A DNA stretch of 64,000 nt from Drosophila pseudoobscura (GCF_009870125.1 NC_046683.1:61457869-61521868), one strand, 5' to 3'. Positions 32,673 to 45,128 are shown, counted from the first letter of the stretch. Notes: a model not told the origin generated them from the letters alone. A program made the numbers and translations.

Positions 32673-33929
32673 TATGTGTGTACAAAAAATTTACGCGAAA
32701 GAGATTTAGTTTCTGTGATATTTTTTAATGGAATTTTTGTAATAAATATGGGTGTCCAGTGTAAACACACCTCTAGGTCACACTCTTTTTTAGTATTTTA
32801 AGTATTTTTGAGAAATTATTTTATATACTGGATTCTGGGATTTTATGAGCAATCAAAAAAAATATAGTTTTGGAAATTAGTCAATCTTGTGAAAGTTGAT
32901 TCATTTCATTAATTGGGAATAATTGATCTTAGCTGGTAATATGTTGTAATCGAGGAATATAATTTCCAATGACGGAGAGAGAACGATTAACCCTTTGCTG
33001 ACTAGTGGGTATTACATTTTCATTTCAAGATATTATGGTCATGATTTTTAAGCCAAGAGATATAAAAACAGTGTTTTTTTCCGCTGTTCAACGCAAATTA
33101 TTCACCTGTATAAATAGTGGGGGGTTAAGTGTATTAAAATCGGTTTTTATATCGGTATATTTACGGTATAATTCTGAAAATCATCTGCTTGAAAAAAGCT
33201 TCCATCGATTTCAGTATTTCATTGCATGGGTGGAATTATTTGTATACGGTCACTCAGCTGTACACACATACTAGATTCAATAAATCCGCGGTCACACTGC
33301 ACCCAACACTATTTCTTTATTTATTTATGTTCGTAAATTTTTTGGTTGCTTGGATTTTTGTTGTTGCGCCAAATTAAGATTAAATTAATAAATTGACGCG
33401 CGCTCCCACCCGTTGCCCGCGTGCAGCATAAGAGTGAATCTAAATTGAATGTGCTGCATGCGAAAAGAAAAGCATTGCAACGTTGCGTCGTTGTCGTTGC
33501 CGTCCGTCGGGCGTCGAACAAAGCAGAGAAGCAGCAGCAGCAGCGACTGCACCAAAAGTGAAAACGGCGCCATTTTAAGAAGCAAAACAAGCCACAAGCC
33601 AGAGGCAAATAAAAAACTGCAAATGCAATGAATAAAGCACTAATTCGGTTATTCATTGACTCTTTACACTTGAACTAAAGCCGCAGGTGAAGTGCTAGCG
33701 AGAAAATCACAAAGCGTAAGTGTGTGAAAAGAGTTGGTGTTGGTTGGCGCGGGGGCCCTCCGACGACGGCCTACCGCCCGCGCGTCCCGCTGTCCCACAA
33801 CACAGCGCCTACGGTGTGACCTACTTTAAATGCGATTAAATTTAAGGCATTGTCGAAAAACATCTCTCGTTTGTGGCCGCAGCTAATCGTCGCACTTCCC
33901 ATCTTGCAGCTTCTACGCGACACCAAAAT
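32673..33929. promoter_or_regulatory. Divergent Taf6 / ash1 promoter region and ash1 5' UTR
   Basis: There are Motif-1 sites aggtcacact (32775-32784, about 100 bp above the Taf6 start) and cggtcacactg (33289-33299, on the ash1 side), the M1BP consensus. Repeated cggtatattt / acggtata elements lie at 33153-33170. An ash1 5'-UTR exon ends near 33715 (gcgtaagt), with its acceptor at 33909 (tcttgcag). The block 32790-33130 is A/T-rich with nothing recognised. Confidence 0.55.
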
Positions 33930-36900
33930 ATGAGCAGTGGCCAAAATGAGACATCAGCAGCAGCAAAGGTTCTGGAAACGCAACGTACACAAGAATCCGG
34001 CAGTGAAAATGAGGCAAGTGCATATCCAAATTCCGTAATCCGTATTAGTGCATCAATGTTTAAGTAACCTTGGAATTTACAGGAAACTGACTCCATTACG
34101 GATCAATCGAGCCAATCGAAGTCTGCGAAATCAGCCACACAGTTCAGTGTCGTGCAACGTTCGGACACAGATGGACTGCGCATGAGAATCTCAGCCATTC
34201 GCCCCCTGGTACCCGCATCATCAAAAATAGCATCAGTTCCAGCCCCAGCGCCAGCCCCAGCCCCAGCCCCAGGCACAGCCCCCAGTCGAAAGGATCATCA
34301 GAGCGTCATTTGCAAGAATCCCTTAAAGTCTAGAAAGATGTCCACCCAGGACACGGAATCCGGCTGCTCAGAGGCTAAAAATAAAGCAGCTAGCAAAAAA
34401 ATCAAAGTGAAGCGCAAGAAAATTACCAGCAGCAGCAGCAGCACACATAACAAAACCCAGCAACACGCAGAACACACTGCAAAGTCAAAGAAAGGGATGC
34501 TTTCTGCCTTCTCCTCGGACTCTGAGGATGATCTGCCACTGAAGGTTCACCAGCAGCGTGCCCCCCGTCTCCTGCTGACGGCCATAAGCCAGGCAGCCCA
34601 GTCCGCCAGCAAACCTCTCGACATTGGCATCTCTTCGAGCGACAATGATCTGCCCAATCTGGTGCAGGCGGCCATCAAGCGAGTGGAGAGCGACACCGAG
34701 GACACCACCGTCGAGGGCAGCTTTCGCAAGGCTGCCAAATCGAAGAATCTGCCCCAATACCAATCCACCTTGCTGCAGGACTTCATGGAGAAGACCCAGA
34801 TGCTGGGCCAGACCGGAAACTCAAAGTTGACGGAGAAGCAGCTGCCAAAAGCGAAAGAGGAAACCCAACTGCTGGCAAACGTTCCCCGCAAGCGTCGCGG
34901 CAGGCCCAAGAAAACGCCAGTAGTGGTGCCGCCATCTCGAAGCTCTGGTCCTGCCATCAATGAATCGGCCGACTCGGGTGTCATAAGCACCACCAGCACC
35001 ACACAGAGTACCACGCCCTCGCCCAAAATGCAAACTGAGAATATTGTGCCGTCTGGCACAGCCGGAGCGCCAGCCGCTGCGACCAGCAACAAGCCCAAGA
35101 TCGATATGGCCTATTTGGACAAGCGAATGTATGCGACAGAGCGAGTCCTGTATCCGTCGCCCAGGAACAAGCGCCGGCAGAACAACAAGAAACCCAGCTC
35201 TAGCACGAACAAGGAAGAGCTGCAGCTGGACCCTCTGTGGCGGGAGATCGATGTGAACAAAAAGTTCAGGCTGCGCAGCGTGAGTGTGGGTGCGGGTGCG
35301 GCCAGCGGTGCGGGAGGTGCCAGCACCACAATATGCAGCAAGATTCTGGCCGCGAAAAGCGGCTATGTCTCGGACTACGGCAGTGTGCGGCACCAGAAGA
35401 GCTCCCACAACCACAACTCCGGGTACAAGTCCGATGCCAGCTGCAAGAGTCGCTACAGCACCAAGAGCTGCATGAGTCGCCGCAGTCGGGCCAAGAGCTG
35501 TGGCTATCGCAGCGACTGCAAGGAGTCGGGCAAGTCTGGGATGCGGATGCGACGCAAGCGAAGGGCCTCGATGCTGCTGAAGAATGGAGCGGCCCAAGAG
35601 GACCCCACCGACGACCTGGACATACTGCTACTAGCCGGCCTCTCCCTGGGCCAGAGCAGCGAGGAGAGCAACGAGTACATCAGCAAGCCCAGTCTCCAGA
35701 GTCTGCCCACGACGAGTGCCAGCAAGAAGTACGGGGAAATCAATCGATATGTGACCACAGGACAGTATTTCGGTCGTGGCGGCGGCAGCGGTAGCAGCAG
35801 CCTACCCACCACCAATCCCGAGATTTTCATCAGCAAAATGATGAACCAACGCAAGGAAACCCCTGCCCCCAGCAAGTCCTCCTGCAAAATCAAGTCCAGA
35901 CGCTCCTCGGCGGCGAGCATGTGCAGCAGCTATGTCTCTGGGGTGTCACGCGTGCGTCGCCGGCATCGACGCAAGAGCTTCAGCCACAGCAAGTCGCTGA
36001 ACATTGACTCCAAGCTACTCACTGAGATCGAGATTATCACCAGCACCTTCCACTCCCGCTGTCGCATTCAGGATGACCGACTCACTGGCAGCAGCGGCAA
36101 GGAGAAGCTGCTGGCCGAGGCCACCAAGCTGCAGGCGACCCTGGCGGCACCCAATACCGCACAGCAGTTGGTCCTCAATGGCGGAGGAGGCGGCTCTGCA
36201 GCGTCGGGCGCTGCGGTACTGCCCAAGCCCCTCAAGCGGGCCCAAAAGAAGCGGAAGCTGAGCGAGCCTTTGGTGGACTTTGCCATGCTCTCGGCCAGCG
36301 CCAATGCGAGTGTCAGCGGAACCCCCAATGGCAGTGGCAGCAGCAACGGCACAGCCAAGAGGCGCCACAAGAAGTCGCAGAGCAACTCCAGCTCCAGCCC
36401 CGACGATCACAAGTTGCCGCTGAAGAAGCGCCACTATCTGCTCACTCCCGGCGAGCGTCCCCTGGCCGAGGCGGCTTTTGCCAATGGCAAACTCAATGCC
36501 GAGGCCTGGGCGGCAGCTGCTGCGACAGCTAAGAGCACTGCCTCCACCAAGTCGCAGGCGCAGTTCAATGCAAAGAGTGGAAAGTCCGCTCTGACGCCCA
36601 AGAAGCGGCACCTGCTGGAGCAACCCGCGGCGGCAGGCGTTGCCGCTGCTGCCTCATCGGCCAGCAACTCTCCGCTGCGGATTGTGGTGGACAACAATTC
36701 CATCAGTGGCGGCAAGCTGCTGGACATCAGTCCCAGTTCGCTGGGCTCCCTCAAGCAGCAGCGGCGCGGAGGGGTAGCCAAGCAGCAGAAGGTGCCCCAC
36801 TCCGCGAGGGACTTGATCCAGCTGCAATCGCCATCCGGAAGCTATCCCCCGCCGGGCATATTCGAGCCATCGGTGGAGCTGGAAATACAGATTCCCATTG

Positions 36901-39900
36901 GGAAGCTAAACGAATCCGTCATTACCAAGACCGAGGTGGAGTCACCGCTGCTCTCGGCCCTGGACATCAAAGAGGATACCAAAAAGGAAATCGGTCAGCG
37001 GGTGGTGGAGACACTGCTCCACAAGACCGGCGGCAATCTCCTGCTCAAGCGGAAGCGGAAGAAGATCAATCGCACTGGTTTTCCCACAGTGAAAAAGAAG
37101 AAAAGAAAAGTCAGCGTGGAACAGCAACAGCAGCCAGCAGTCGTGATGGTTGATCATCCCATTCTCGGCATGCAGCAAGCGGACGAGGAGCCCTTGCAGC
37201 CCATTCGGGAAACGAGGAGCTCCAGCAGCGCCCAAGTCCAGGTCCCAGCCAATCCCCTGCTGGATTGTGAGCGTGTTCCCCTGATAGGCGAGGCCAGGGA
37301 GACCTTCGTTGCCAGGAGCAATCAGAGGGCACCGCGCCTGTCCGTGGTGGCCCTGGAGCGTCTCCAGCGTCCGCAGACCCCGGCCCCCAGAGGCAGGCCG
37401 CGAGGAAGAAGACCCAAAGACAAGGATGCGCTCCCTGTTGTGGTGCCCCCACCGCCTCCCCCGCCCGTCTTGGATGTGAAGCCTCCGGCCAAGAAGCGTG
37501 GACGCCAGCCCAAGCCAAAAGTGGAAGTGGAACATCCCGCTGCAGCGCCGCAACAGGTGAAGCCACCACAGAAGCTGAACAACATCAAGCTTCCGGCAGG
37601 CGTTGGCCTAAAGAGCTGTCAGATTCGCTTGAAGCGAAGGAAGAATCTGCAGGCCACCGTCGTGGACCCGCCACAGCCTGCCACAGCTCTGCCAGTGCCC
37701 GTGGAGGTGGTTTCCCCCATGGAAATGCACGCCACGCAGGAGGAAATCGATGCTGCGGCAGAGGCCAAGCGCCTGGAGGAAATCCCCATCGAACATGATC
37801 CTCTGCCCGTCAGTGAATCGCTCCATCCCCTGCCGCCCGACAATGCCAGCTTGAGTGATGCTGGCAGCGAGGACAAAGCCTCGACTGTTTCAACGGTCTC
37901 TGCCTCCCAGCGCAAGTATTCGAAGGTGAAGAAGAACTACCTGGTGGCCGGACTGTTCTCAAATTATTACAAGCAGTCGCCGATGCCGCCGCCAGGGAAC
38001 AAGGTGAACAAGAAGCCGGGAGCAACAGGACAGGAGGAGCAGCATGTTGCGCAGGGTGGTAGCCTTCTGCCGCCACCGCCCTACTGCGAGAAGTATTACC
38101 GACAAACGGAAATGGACTTTGAGCTGCCCTACGACATTTGGTGGGCGTACACCAACGATAAGCTTCCCACGCGGCACATTGTCCCCTCGTGGAACTATCG
38201 CAAGATCCGCACAAATGTCTATGCGGAGTCGGTGCGTCCGAATCTGGCCGGGTTCGACCACCCCACCTGCAACTGCAAGAACCAGGGGGAGAAGGCCTGC
38301 CTGGACAACTGTCTCAATCGCATGGTCTACACTGAGTGCTCGCCCAGCAATTGCCCGGCGGCGGAGAAGTGCAGGAACCAGAAGATCCAACGCCATGAGG
38401 TGGCCCCCGGCGTAGAGCGATTCATGACGCTGGACAAGGGCTGGGGTGTGCGGACCAAGCTGCCCATCGCCAAGGGCACCTACATTCTCGAGTACGTGGG
38501 CGAGGTGGTCACCGAGCGGGAGTTCAAGCAGCGGATGGCCAGCATCTATCTGAACGACACGCATCACTACTGCCTCCATCTGGATGGGGGGCTCGTCATC
38601 GATGGCCAGCGCATGGGCAGCGACTGTCGCTTTGTGAACCACTCGTGCGAGCCCAACTGCGAGATGCAGAAGTGGAGCGTCAACGGACTGTCTCGCATGG
38701 TTCTGTTTGCCAAGCGGCCCATCGAGCAGGGCGAGGAGCTCACCTACGACTACAACTTCTCGCTGTTCAATCCCTCCGAGGGTCAGCCCTGTCGCTGCAA
38801 TATGCCCCAGTGCAGGGGCGTGATTGGTGGCAAGTCGCAGCGAGTGAAGCCTCTGCCTGCCGTCGAGGCCAAGCCCGTGGAGGGTTGTCCGGCCCGCAAC
38901 GGCCGCCAGCGGAAGCACAAGGCCAAGAAGCATGCCCAGAGGATGACGGGCAAGGAGAGCCCAGCTGCACTGGCCGTGGCCAAGGCCAAGATGCAGCCAC
39001 TCTCCGAGAAGGAGAAGAAGTTGGTCAAACAGTTTAATGCGTTCCTAATCCGGAACTTTGAGAAAGTATGCTTCGATCTAATAAGCCCCAAAACGATTGC
39101 CTCTTAATGCTTTCTCTCTCTCTCTCAAACAGATTCGCAAATTGCAGGCCAAGCGAGCGGCAGCATCTGATTCGCCCACACATGCGGCCTCCAATGGCGA
39201 CGGATTGCCTGGAAGTCGACCCTCTACGCCATCCTCCAACTCGCTGCTGGCTACCCAGATTTCGGCTCTCTGCACGCAAAGGAATATGAAGACCCGCGGC
39301 CTCACCCAGGCCGTCCAGGATCCAGAGCTGGACAAGATGGCCAAAATGGCCGTGATTCTGAGAGACATTTGCAACGCAGTGGAGGCCCTGAAGATGTCCG
39401 AACTCCTGATGACTGTGCCCAGCAATAAGAAAAAGAAGGCCATGAAAAACTCGAATGGAAAGACTCATGGCTCAGGCACTGGCTCGGCCGCCCGCGTGGA
39501 GTTCAAGTCAATTCAAGCCCATGTCGAGCAGGGACACTACAAGACGCCCCTGGAATACGATTTGCAGATGCTGCAACTGTTTGCAGAGGCCAAGCAGCAG
39601 CATAGCGATGACGAGGGCAAGTCCAAGGCGGTGCAGAAGCTGCTGGAGTGCTACGAGCAACAAAAGATGGCCTGCTATACACATCTGCTGGAGATTTTGG
39701 GCGAGTCAGAGTCACTGCAGAGCTTCAGGCCGAAGGAGGAGGCTGCACCTGTGGAGGAGAAACCCCCAGAGATCCCAGAGGTGGCTCCATTGGCTCTGGC
39801 CACTGTGCCCCTGCCCGCCGTAGAGGCCTCGCCCGACGAAGATGTGATTCGCTGCATTTGCGGCCTCTACAAAGATGAGGGTCTGATGATTCAGTGCGCC

Positions 39901-41124
39901 AAGTGCATGGTCTGGCAGCATACGGAGTGCACCAAGGCGGACATTGATGCGGACAACTACCAGTGCGAGCGGTGCGAGCCGCGGGAAGTGGATCGGGAGA
40001 TACCCCTGGACGAATACACCGAAGAGGGCCATCGCTACTTCCTCACCCTCATGCGGGGCAATCTGCAGGTCCGACAGGGCGACGCTGTGTACGTGCTACG
40101 CGATATACCCATCAAGGATGCGGCCGGCAACATTCTACCCAGTCAGAAGCATACCTACGAGACAATTGGGGCCATTGACTACCAGGAATGCGACATCTTT
40201 CGAGTGGAGCACTTGTGGAAGAATGATGATGGGAAACGCTTCATTTTCGGCCACCATTTCTTGCGACCCCACGAGACCTTCCACGAGCCCTCGCGCCGCT
40301 TCTATCCCAATGAAGTGGTTCGCGTCTCCCTCTACGAGGTGGTGCCCATTGAGCTAGTCATTGGTCGGTGCTGGGTCTTGGATCGGACCACATTTTGCAA
40401 GGGCCGTCCAATGGAGTGCCCCGACGAGGATCATTGTTTCATCTGCGAGCTGCGGGTGGACAAGACGGCGAGATTCTTTTCCAAAGCCAAGGCCAACCAT
40501 CCGGCCTGCACTAAGAGCTATGCCTTCCGCAAATTCCCCGAAAAGCTGAAGATCTGCAAAAGCTATGCGGTAATGTTAAATACGAGTTTTTGCAACCACA
40601 AAGTAAACCAAATGCTAATAATTCAATGTCTCTACAGCCCCATGATGTGGATCCCTCGTTGCTGAAAACGAAGAAGCATAAGACTGATTTAGAAGTAGGA
40701 GGAGCTGTGCCCGCAACGATGCACAAGACTTCAGGAAGACAGGAGCAGCAGCAGCAGCAGAAAGCAGGAGGCAGAAAGCAACGTGGGAATAGTGCGGCAG
40801 CCGCAGAAGGAACGGGAGGAGCAACAACGGTACATGTTGTGGCCCCAGTGGCGCCCAATGGACAGGTACAGTGTACTGCGAGTCCCTTTCCAAACGAAAT
40901 TGCCACCAATTGCTGATCCATTCCATCCATTGCAGGTCCTCGAGAAGAAGCGCTCACGCTTGGAGAACGTTTTGAAGACCGTAAAGTTGAAGTGTATGGA
41001 TGCCCAGACGGCCCAGGAGCAGCCGATTGATTTGTCGTACCTGTGGTCCGGCCGCGGGGCCAGGCAGCGCAAAACCAACAACCAAACCAGCAGTAGCTCG
41101 AACTCGGTCACGCCCAGCGCCTAG
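33930..41124 (+). CDS. ASH1 trithorax-group histone H3K36 methyltransferase
   Basis: Chromatin protein that counteracts Polycomb silencing; its SET domain dimethylates H3K36 and acts in the AMC complex with Mrg15 and Caf1-55 (family knowledge). Exons: 33930-34013, 34083-39065, 39133-40569, 40638-40865 and 40936-41124; 2306 residues (about 2226 in D. melanogaster). The first half is basic and low complexity, with AT-hook-like motifs (KRRGRPKK near residue 297, RGRPRGRRPK near 1131, KKRGRQPKPK near 1166). The AWS cysteine cluster starts FDHPTCNCKNQGEKAC. SET (about 1474-1591) has EYVGEVVTEREF, RFVNHSCEPNC and YDYNF; post-SET is CRCNMPQCRG. A PHD finger lies at about 1927-1971 (CICGLYKDEGLMIQC) and a BAH domain at about 1988-2118. 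Intron 1 has a GC donor. Confidence 0.97.
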
Positions 41125-41715
41125 TTTGCGCTGAGGCTCAGCCATGTACATATACTATGTGCATGCTTACATTTAGAGGCATTGCTTAATATATTATGGA
41201 ACATAACTTAACAGATAATAGCCCGTAGCCATGTACATACATAAATCGCAGCGGTGATAGTAGTAATTCTAGTTTTTAAACTGTTATGAACAAAATTCGT
41301 GAAGAATGGGCCTTGGAGAATGGCTAAAATGGAACTTATTATGAAGAATACCTTTAACGATGAATATTTTAAGAACTTATTTATATCCTTGAATTTAAAC
41401 AACCGCATGAAGCCCAATTTAGATGAATTTCTTATGTTTTAATTGTTTACATCGCATTTCCGTATTAACCTTGTTTTACATGGCTCTTCCCAACCCACCC
41501 CACTCACCACACTCCTTCCAATTTAAGGCGTTTGACTTTTGAATTGTTATTTTAAATTATTGTATTTTGTTATGAATGAATGCTTAACGAAACTACGCAA
41601 ACATCCAAGCGGAAGAACCGAACGCGCGATTAGTTCTTAATTAATTTGAAATTGTTATTAACTGCTAACACAAACATTGAAAGTGAAATAAAAGTATATT
41701 TTTCATTACAACTGA
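41125..41715 (+). other. ash1 3' UTR
   Basis: Non-coding A/T-rich sequence after the ash1 stop, with an AATAAA near 41686-41692 followed by a likely cleavage region. No other feature seen. Confidence 0.55.
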
Positions 41716-41719
41716 AATT

Positions 41720-42190
41720 TCGGAATGTAATCTTCATGGTGTGCATTGTACACCTTGCCATGGTTGCCAGCGTGTCCTTGGGCCTGATGAGGGTCTCAAA
41801 AACAAAGTCCGTCTTGAAGAAGCCCACAACAGTAGCGGAGCCATCGATGCAGCAGATCTTCGATGAAATCCGACTCGTTGGTACCGCACTCGTTGATGCA
41901 TTCGAGTGGCAGTCCCAGCCATAGCATTTGCATGCATTTGTGATCCCCGGGCAGGTGGAGTTCACCTAATCGCAGCCATCGGGACACTCGAATCCCCGTC
42001 GAATTGTTTTTAACTGAAAGAGGGATATGTCTATGGGCATCAATTTGCAACCCACTTGTTGATGCACGTATTGAAGGCCGCACACTTGAACTGATTCGCC
42101 TTGCAGGTGATGTTGCAGTTGATCCTGTCGCTGTTGATGCACTTCCCGGTGACGCAGCTGGAGAGCATTTGTGAGTTGCAGTTTTTGACT
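41720..42190 (-). pseudogene. Degenerate cysteine-rich protein fragment
   Basis: On the minus strand an acceptor-like ttttcgcag precedes 42188. From there one frame has seven cysteines in about 42 codons ([16 protein letters not shown]..., [22 protein letters not shown]) before a stop at about 42040. Further on, a second cysteine-rich piece (GFECPDGCD, stop, then STCPGITNACKCYGWDC) is broken by an in-frame TAG near 41970. The 38-nt gap between the pieces is too short for a normal fly intron. No signal-peptide exon is visible upstream, where the proteasome-like gene sits. I read it as a decayed small secreted Cys-rich gene; a fast-evolving gene with unusual splicing is the alternative. Confidence 0.35.
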
Positions 42191-42283
42191 GCGAAAAAGT
42201 AATCATAGTGCTATGTAAATGATAATTTAATGAGCAACGAAAACGAAAGAGAGAGTGTTAAAGGAAAAGGCGATGGGAGTGAA

Positions 42284-42952
42284 TTAGAACTCATCCTTGC
42301 CCAGCTGCATCTTCTCGACCTTAATGCTATCCTTTGTAATAACATTGATAATCACAGAGTCGCCGGTGAACATGTCGCTCTGCGCGGCCGTGATGAAGGC
42401 ATCTTTGGCGATGGCCAGGGCACGCTCCTTGGTTAGCGCCGGCTGCTCGGATGTCTCACCAATCTGATTGTCCAACACCGGCTGCAGTATGCCGACGGCT
42501 GTCCCCTCGACACGGCTGCTTTCACGGACGAAATGGCCGATGCAATCGTAAGAGAATACGGCCCCCTGGCCGTCCTGGTCGATGCCACCCAAAATGGGGG
42601 AGACGTTGTAGGGTAGATGGCGTCGCTGGTACTGGACCACGGAGAGCATCTGTGCCATGGACTCGATGCTCATGACCTTGTGGTGCTGGTTCTCGTAGCC
42701 CTGCTGCTTCACCTTCAACAGATTAGTCAGCGAGACGGCGTCGCACCAGCAGCCTGTGGCCGCCACCACCATCTGCTTGGACAGAGGACACAACTTGGTC
42801 TGTGTCCGCGAGAGAATTGCACAGCCGCTGCTCAAACGTGTGTCCCCGCCAATGACCACGAAGTCCTTTCCGGCAATGGCCAAAACAGTGCCGCCATTAT
42901 TCTCGTATAAATCAGGCTTGCCAGGCTTCCACATGGCCGCAAATTCGTTCAA
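42284..42952 (-). CDS. Proteasome beta6 (PSMB1)-like subunit, intronless paralogue
   Basis: Ntn-hydrolase fold proteasome beta subunit of the non-catalytic beta6/PSMB1 type, normally part of each beta ring of the 20S core (family knowledge). A single exon of 222 codons starts MNEFAAMWKPGKPDLYENNG. Recognisable family segments are NGGTVLAIAGKDFVVIGGDT, RLSSGCAILSRTQTKL, GCWCDAVSLTNLLK, GGIDQDGQGAVFSYDCIGH, QPVLDNQIG and TGDSVIINVITKD. Several usually conserved positions differ and there are extra cysteines, so it looks faster-evolving than the housekeeping beta6 gene, which in D. melanogaster lies elsewhere (73B, from memory). The intact frame, absence of introns and position between ash1 and the Mrm3-like gene suggest a retrocopy. 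Fly proteasome paralogues of this sort are usually testis-specific; that is inference here. Confidence 0.85.
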   Translation of the reverse strand: MNEFAAMWKPGKPDLYENNGGTVLAIAGKDFVVIGGDTRLSSGCAILSRTQTKLCPLSKQMVVAATGCWCDAVSLTNLLKVKQQGYENQHHKVMSIESMAQMLSVVQYQRRHLPYNVSPILGGIDQDGQGAVFSYDCIGHFVRESSRVEGTAVGILQPVLDNQIGETSEQPALTKERALAIAKDAFITAAQSDMFTGDSVIINVITKDSIKVEKMQLGKDEF

Positions 42953-43854
42953 ACTCGTATAGAATAATGTGCTGTATAAAATATATTTATATTATTGGTT
43001 GGCGAGTGTTCGTGCAGCGCCACTTTCCCGCAAGTGATGCTCGATTTTCAGAAGTTAAAGGCAAAGCAACGTAGATATAATACGATGGTTTTGATCACTC
43101 AAAAAATTTGCTTGAAAATCAAAGAAAGATATTCAAAAACTTTAACATTTGCTCTTTATTGTTTATCTATTGCTAACTCCCAAAATCCAACAAAATCAGC
43201 CATTCGGCTTCCCTTCCAGCCAGGAGAGGGCCTTCCGTATGGGCAATCCAAAGATCAAGGAGCCTGAGTCAGATCGGATCAGTATTATAGCCAGTAGGAA
43301 CAAATGAAATCTTTCATAGCTCTATCTCACTCTTCCTCGTGCAGTGTGCGTGCTCTGGCGGACGCGAGCGAGGTAAAACTCAACAAACCACCTGGCAAGC
43401 GCGTTGTACGCACTGAAGTTGTGTTGGTTAATTAACCAATTAATAATGAATTATTATTAATAAAGAATGAAATTTTTAATTATATTTATTAATTCTTATT
43501 TGCGCCAAATATTTGATTTTCGATTCAAACAAAACAGTCCTTTTTATGTTGTTTCGATATTTGCATGTATGCGATATTTTAAAATGACAACCAGGGCTGC
43601 CAAAAATTCAGGGTTAATACAAGCTAGATTCGAAAAAAATGTGCCAAAACTTACTAAAGCTGGAAGTAAATAAGCCTAAAAAAGACAAAATATAGCACAG
43701 GTAGGTCTTTAATAACGAAGCAATGTATGTCTAAGCTAAATTGCTTGAATAAGAATTTTGCAAATTTTAGATATAATAACACTAAAAAATGCTAGATATA
43801 ACCTGAAATATGCTAAACTGGCAGCACTGCCAACAACAAGTGAAAAACCCAATA
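42953..43854. other. Intergenic between the proteasome-like gene and the Mrm3-like gene
   Basis: No gene seen. It contains a perfect 16-bp palindrome, ttggttaattaaccaa (43424-43439), beside aataat/attatt repeats, and A/T-rich sequence to 43800. The ggcagcactgccaac string at 43821-43835 is probably near the start site of the downstream gene. Confidence 0.45.
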
Positions 43855-45128
43855 ATGTTTTTGAACATCTTAAAACGCTCTTTTCAGTCAAATTTAAGGC
43901 ATGTGAACAACTTTAATGTGCTGCGATCGAGCAGCTCAGGTGTTCCCAAAAACGACATCACAGATGCACTGGATATAGAGGCCAATCTCTTTGAGCATTC
44001 CTTGTTAAAGCATGAGCCGGTTAGCACGCGGGAAGCTTTACGCAAGAATCGGTATAAGGGAACAGCTAAACCCCAAAAAAAAGGGAAAGATCAGAGTTTC
44101 TCTGTGACGCCACCCAAGCTCAGCATTCCGCCTGCTCCACGACCAACACCAGTCCCAGCAGCAGTTATCAAGGACAGCGAATTGAATCTGGAGTTTGTGC
44201 GTCTCACACTGCAGGATCCGCTGACCAGCACCCTATTGACTACAGTGCGGTCCAGGAAGCGTCGCGACAAGAACCGGCAGATAATCATCGAGGGCAGGCG
44301 CCTCATAAAGGAGGCCCTGCAATGCGGCCTCAAAATGAGTACCCTCATATTCAGCCAGAAAGATCAGTTGGCCCTGTTAAAAGAGGAAGTGGCCCAAGCC
44401 CAGCAGGAGACCCACACAAAGATCTACAAAGTGCCACAACATGACCTAAAGACTTGGTCCTCGTTGGTGACGCCCCCTGGCCTGTTGGCCGTCTTCGATC
44501 GGCCCTCGGAGAAGGGATTGGAGAAAAACCTGGCCGAGCAAGAGCGGCTTGGCAGCCAGCCCCTGCCCATTACAGTCGTGTGTGACAATATAAGGGAGCC
44601 CAATAACCTGGGAAGCATTATAAGGACCTGCGCCGCACTGCCCTGCAGTCAAGTGGTGATCACCCGCGGCTGTTGCGATCCTTGGGAGTCGAAGGCCCTG
44701 CGCGGCGGCTGTGGCGGTCAGTTCCGCGTACCCATACGCGACGATGTTTCATGGGAGGAGCTCTCCATGACCATCCCTGCCGATGCAGCTGATGATTGCC
44801 ATGTTTTCATAGCGGAGAGCAATAAGGAGAAGCTGGCCAATCGCCGGGCCATCGATTATGCAGACATCGCACAGATTGGATCCCACAATTTGCTCATTAT
44901 TGGCGGAGAAAGCCACGGCGTGAGTGAAGAAGCCTACAGGTAAGAGATTTTTGATCTCAATAGTCATGTGAAGACTTACACACTGTTTCTTACAGCTTCA
45001 TGAACCTAGTGGGAGGCAAGGGAAAGTGCGTGTATATACCCCTGGCAGCTGGCATTGATAGCCTGAATGTGGCATCCGCACTGACGCTGTTGCTATTTGA
45101 GCTTCGCCGGAAACTGAGTCAGCCTTGA
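43855..45128 (+). CDS. Mitochondrial rRNA 2'-O-methyltransferase (MRM3/RNMTL1 type)
   Basis: SPOUT-family (TrmH/SpoU) enzyme predicted to 2'-O-methylate a G of the mitochondrial large-subunit rRNA using SAM (family knowledge). Exons: 43855-44939 and 44996-45128; 405 residues. I chose [20 protein letters not shown], a basic amphipathic presequence, over the in-frame ATG 15 codons upstream because that one overlaps a likely initiator motif. The substrate-binding domain holds [20 protein letters not shown]. The SPOUT motifs are [20 protein letters not shown] (motif 1), [16 protein letters not shown] (motif 2) and [16 protein letters not shown] (motif 3), which form the trefoil-knot SAM site; all three look intact. 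I think it matches D. melanogaster CG14100, from memory. It is tail to tail with ABCF3, about 160 bp apart. Confidence 0.9.

Noticed and set aside
43424-43439. 16-bp palindrome ttggttaattaaccaa as a transposon terminus
   Set aside because: No partner repeat, target duplication or internal element is visible; A/T-rich palindromes are common in fly intergenic DNA.
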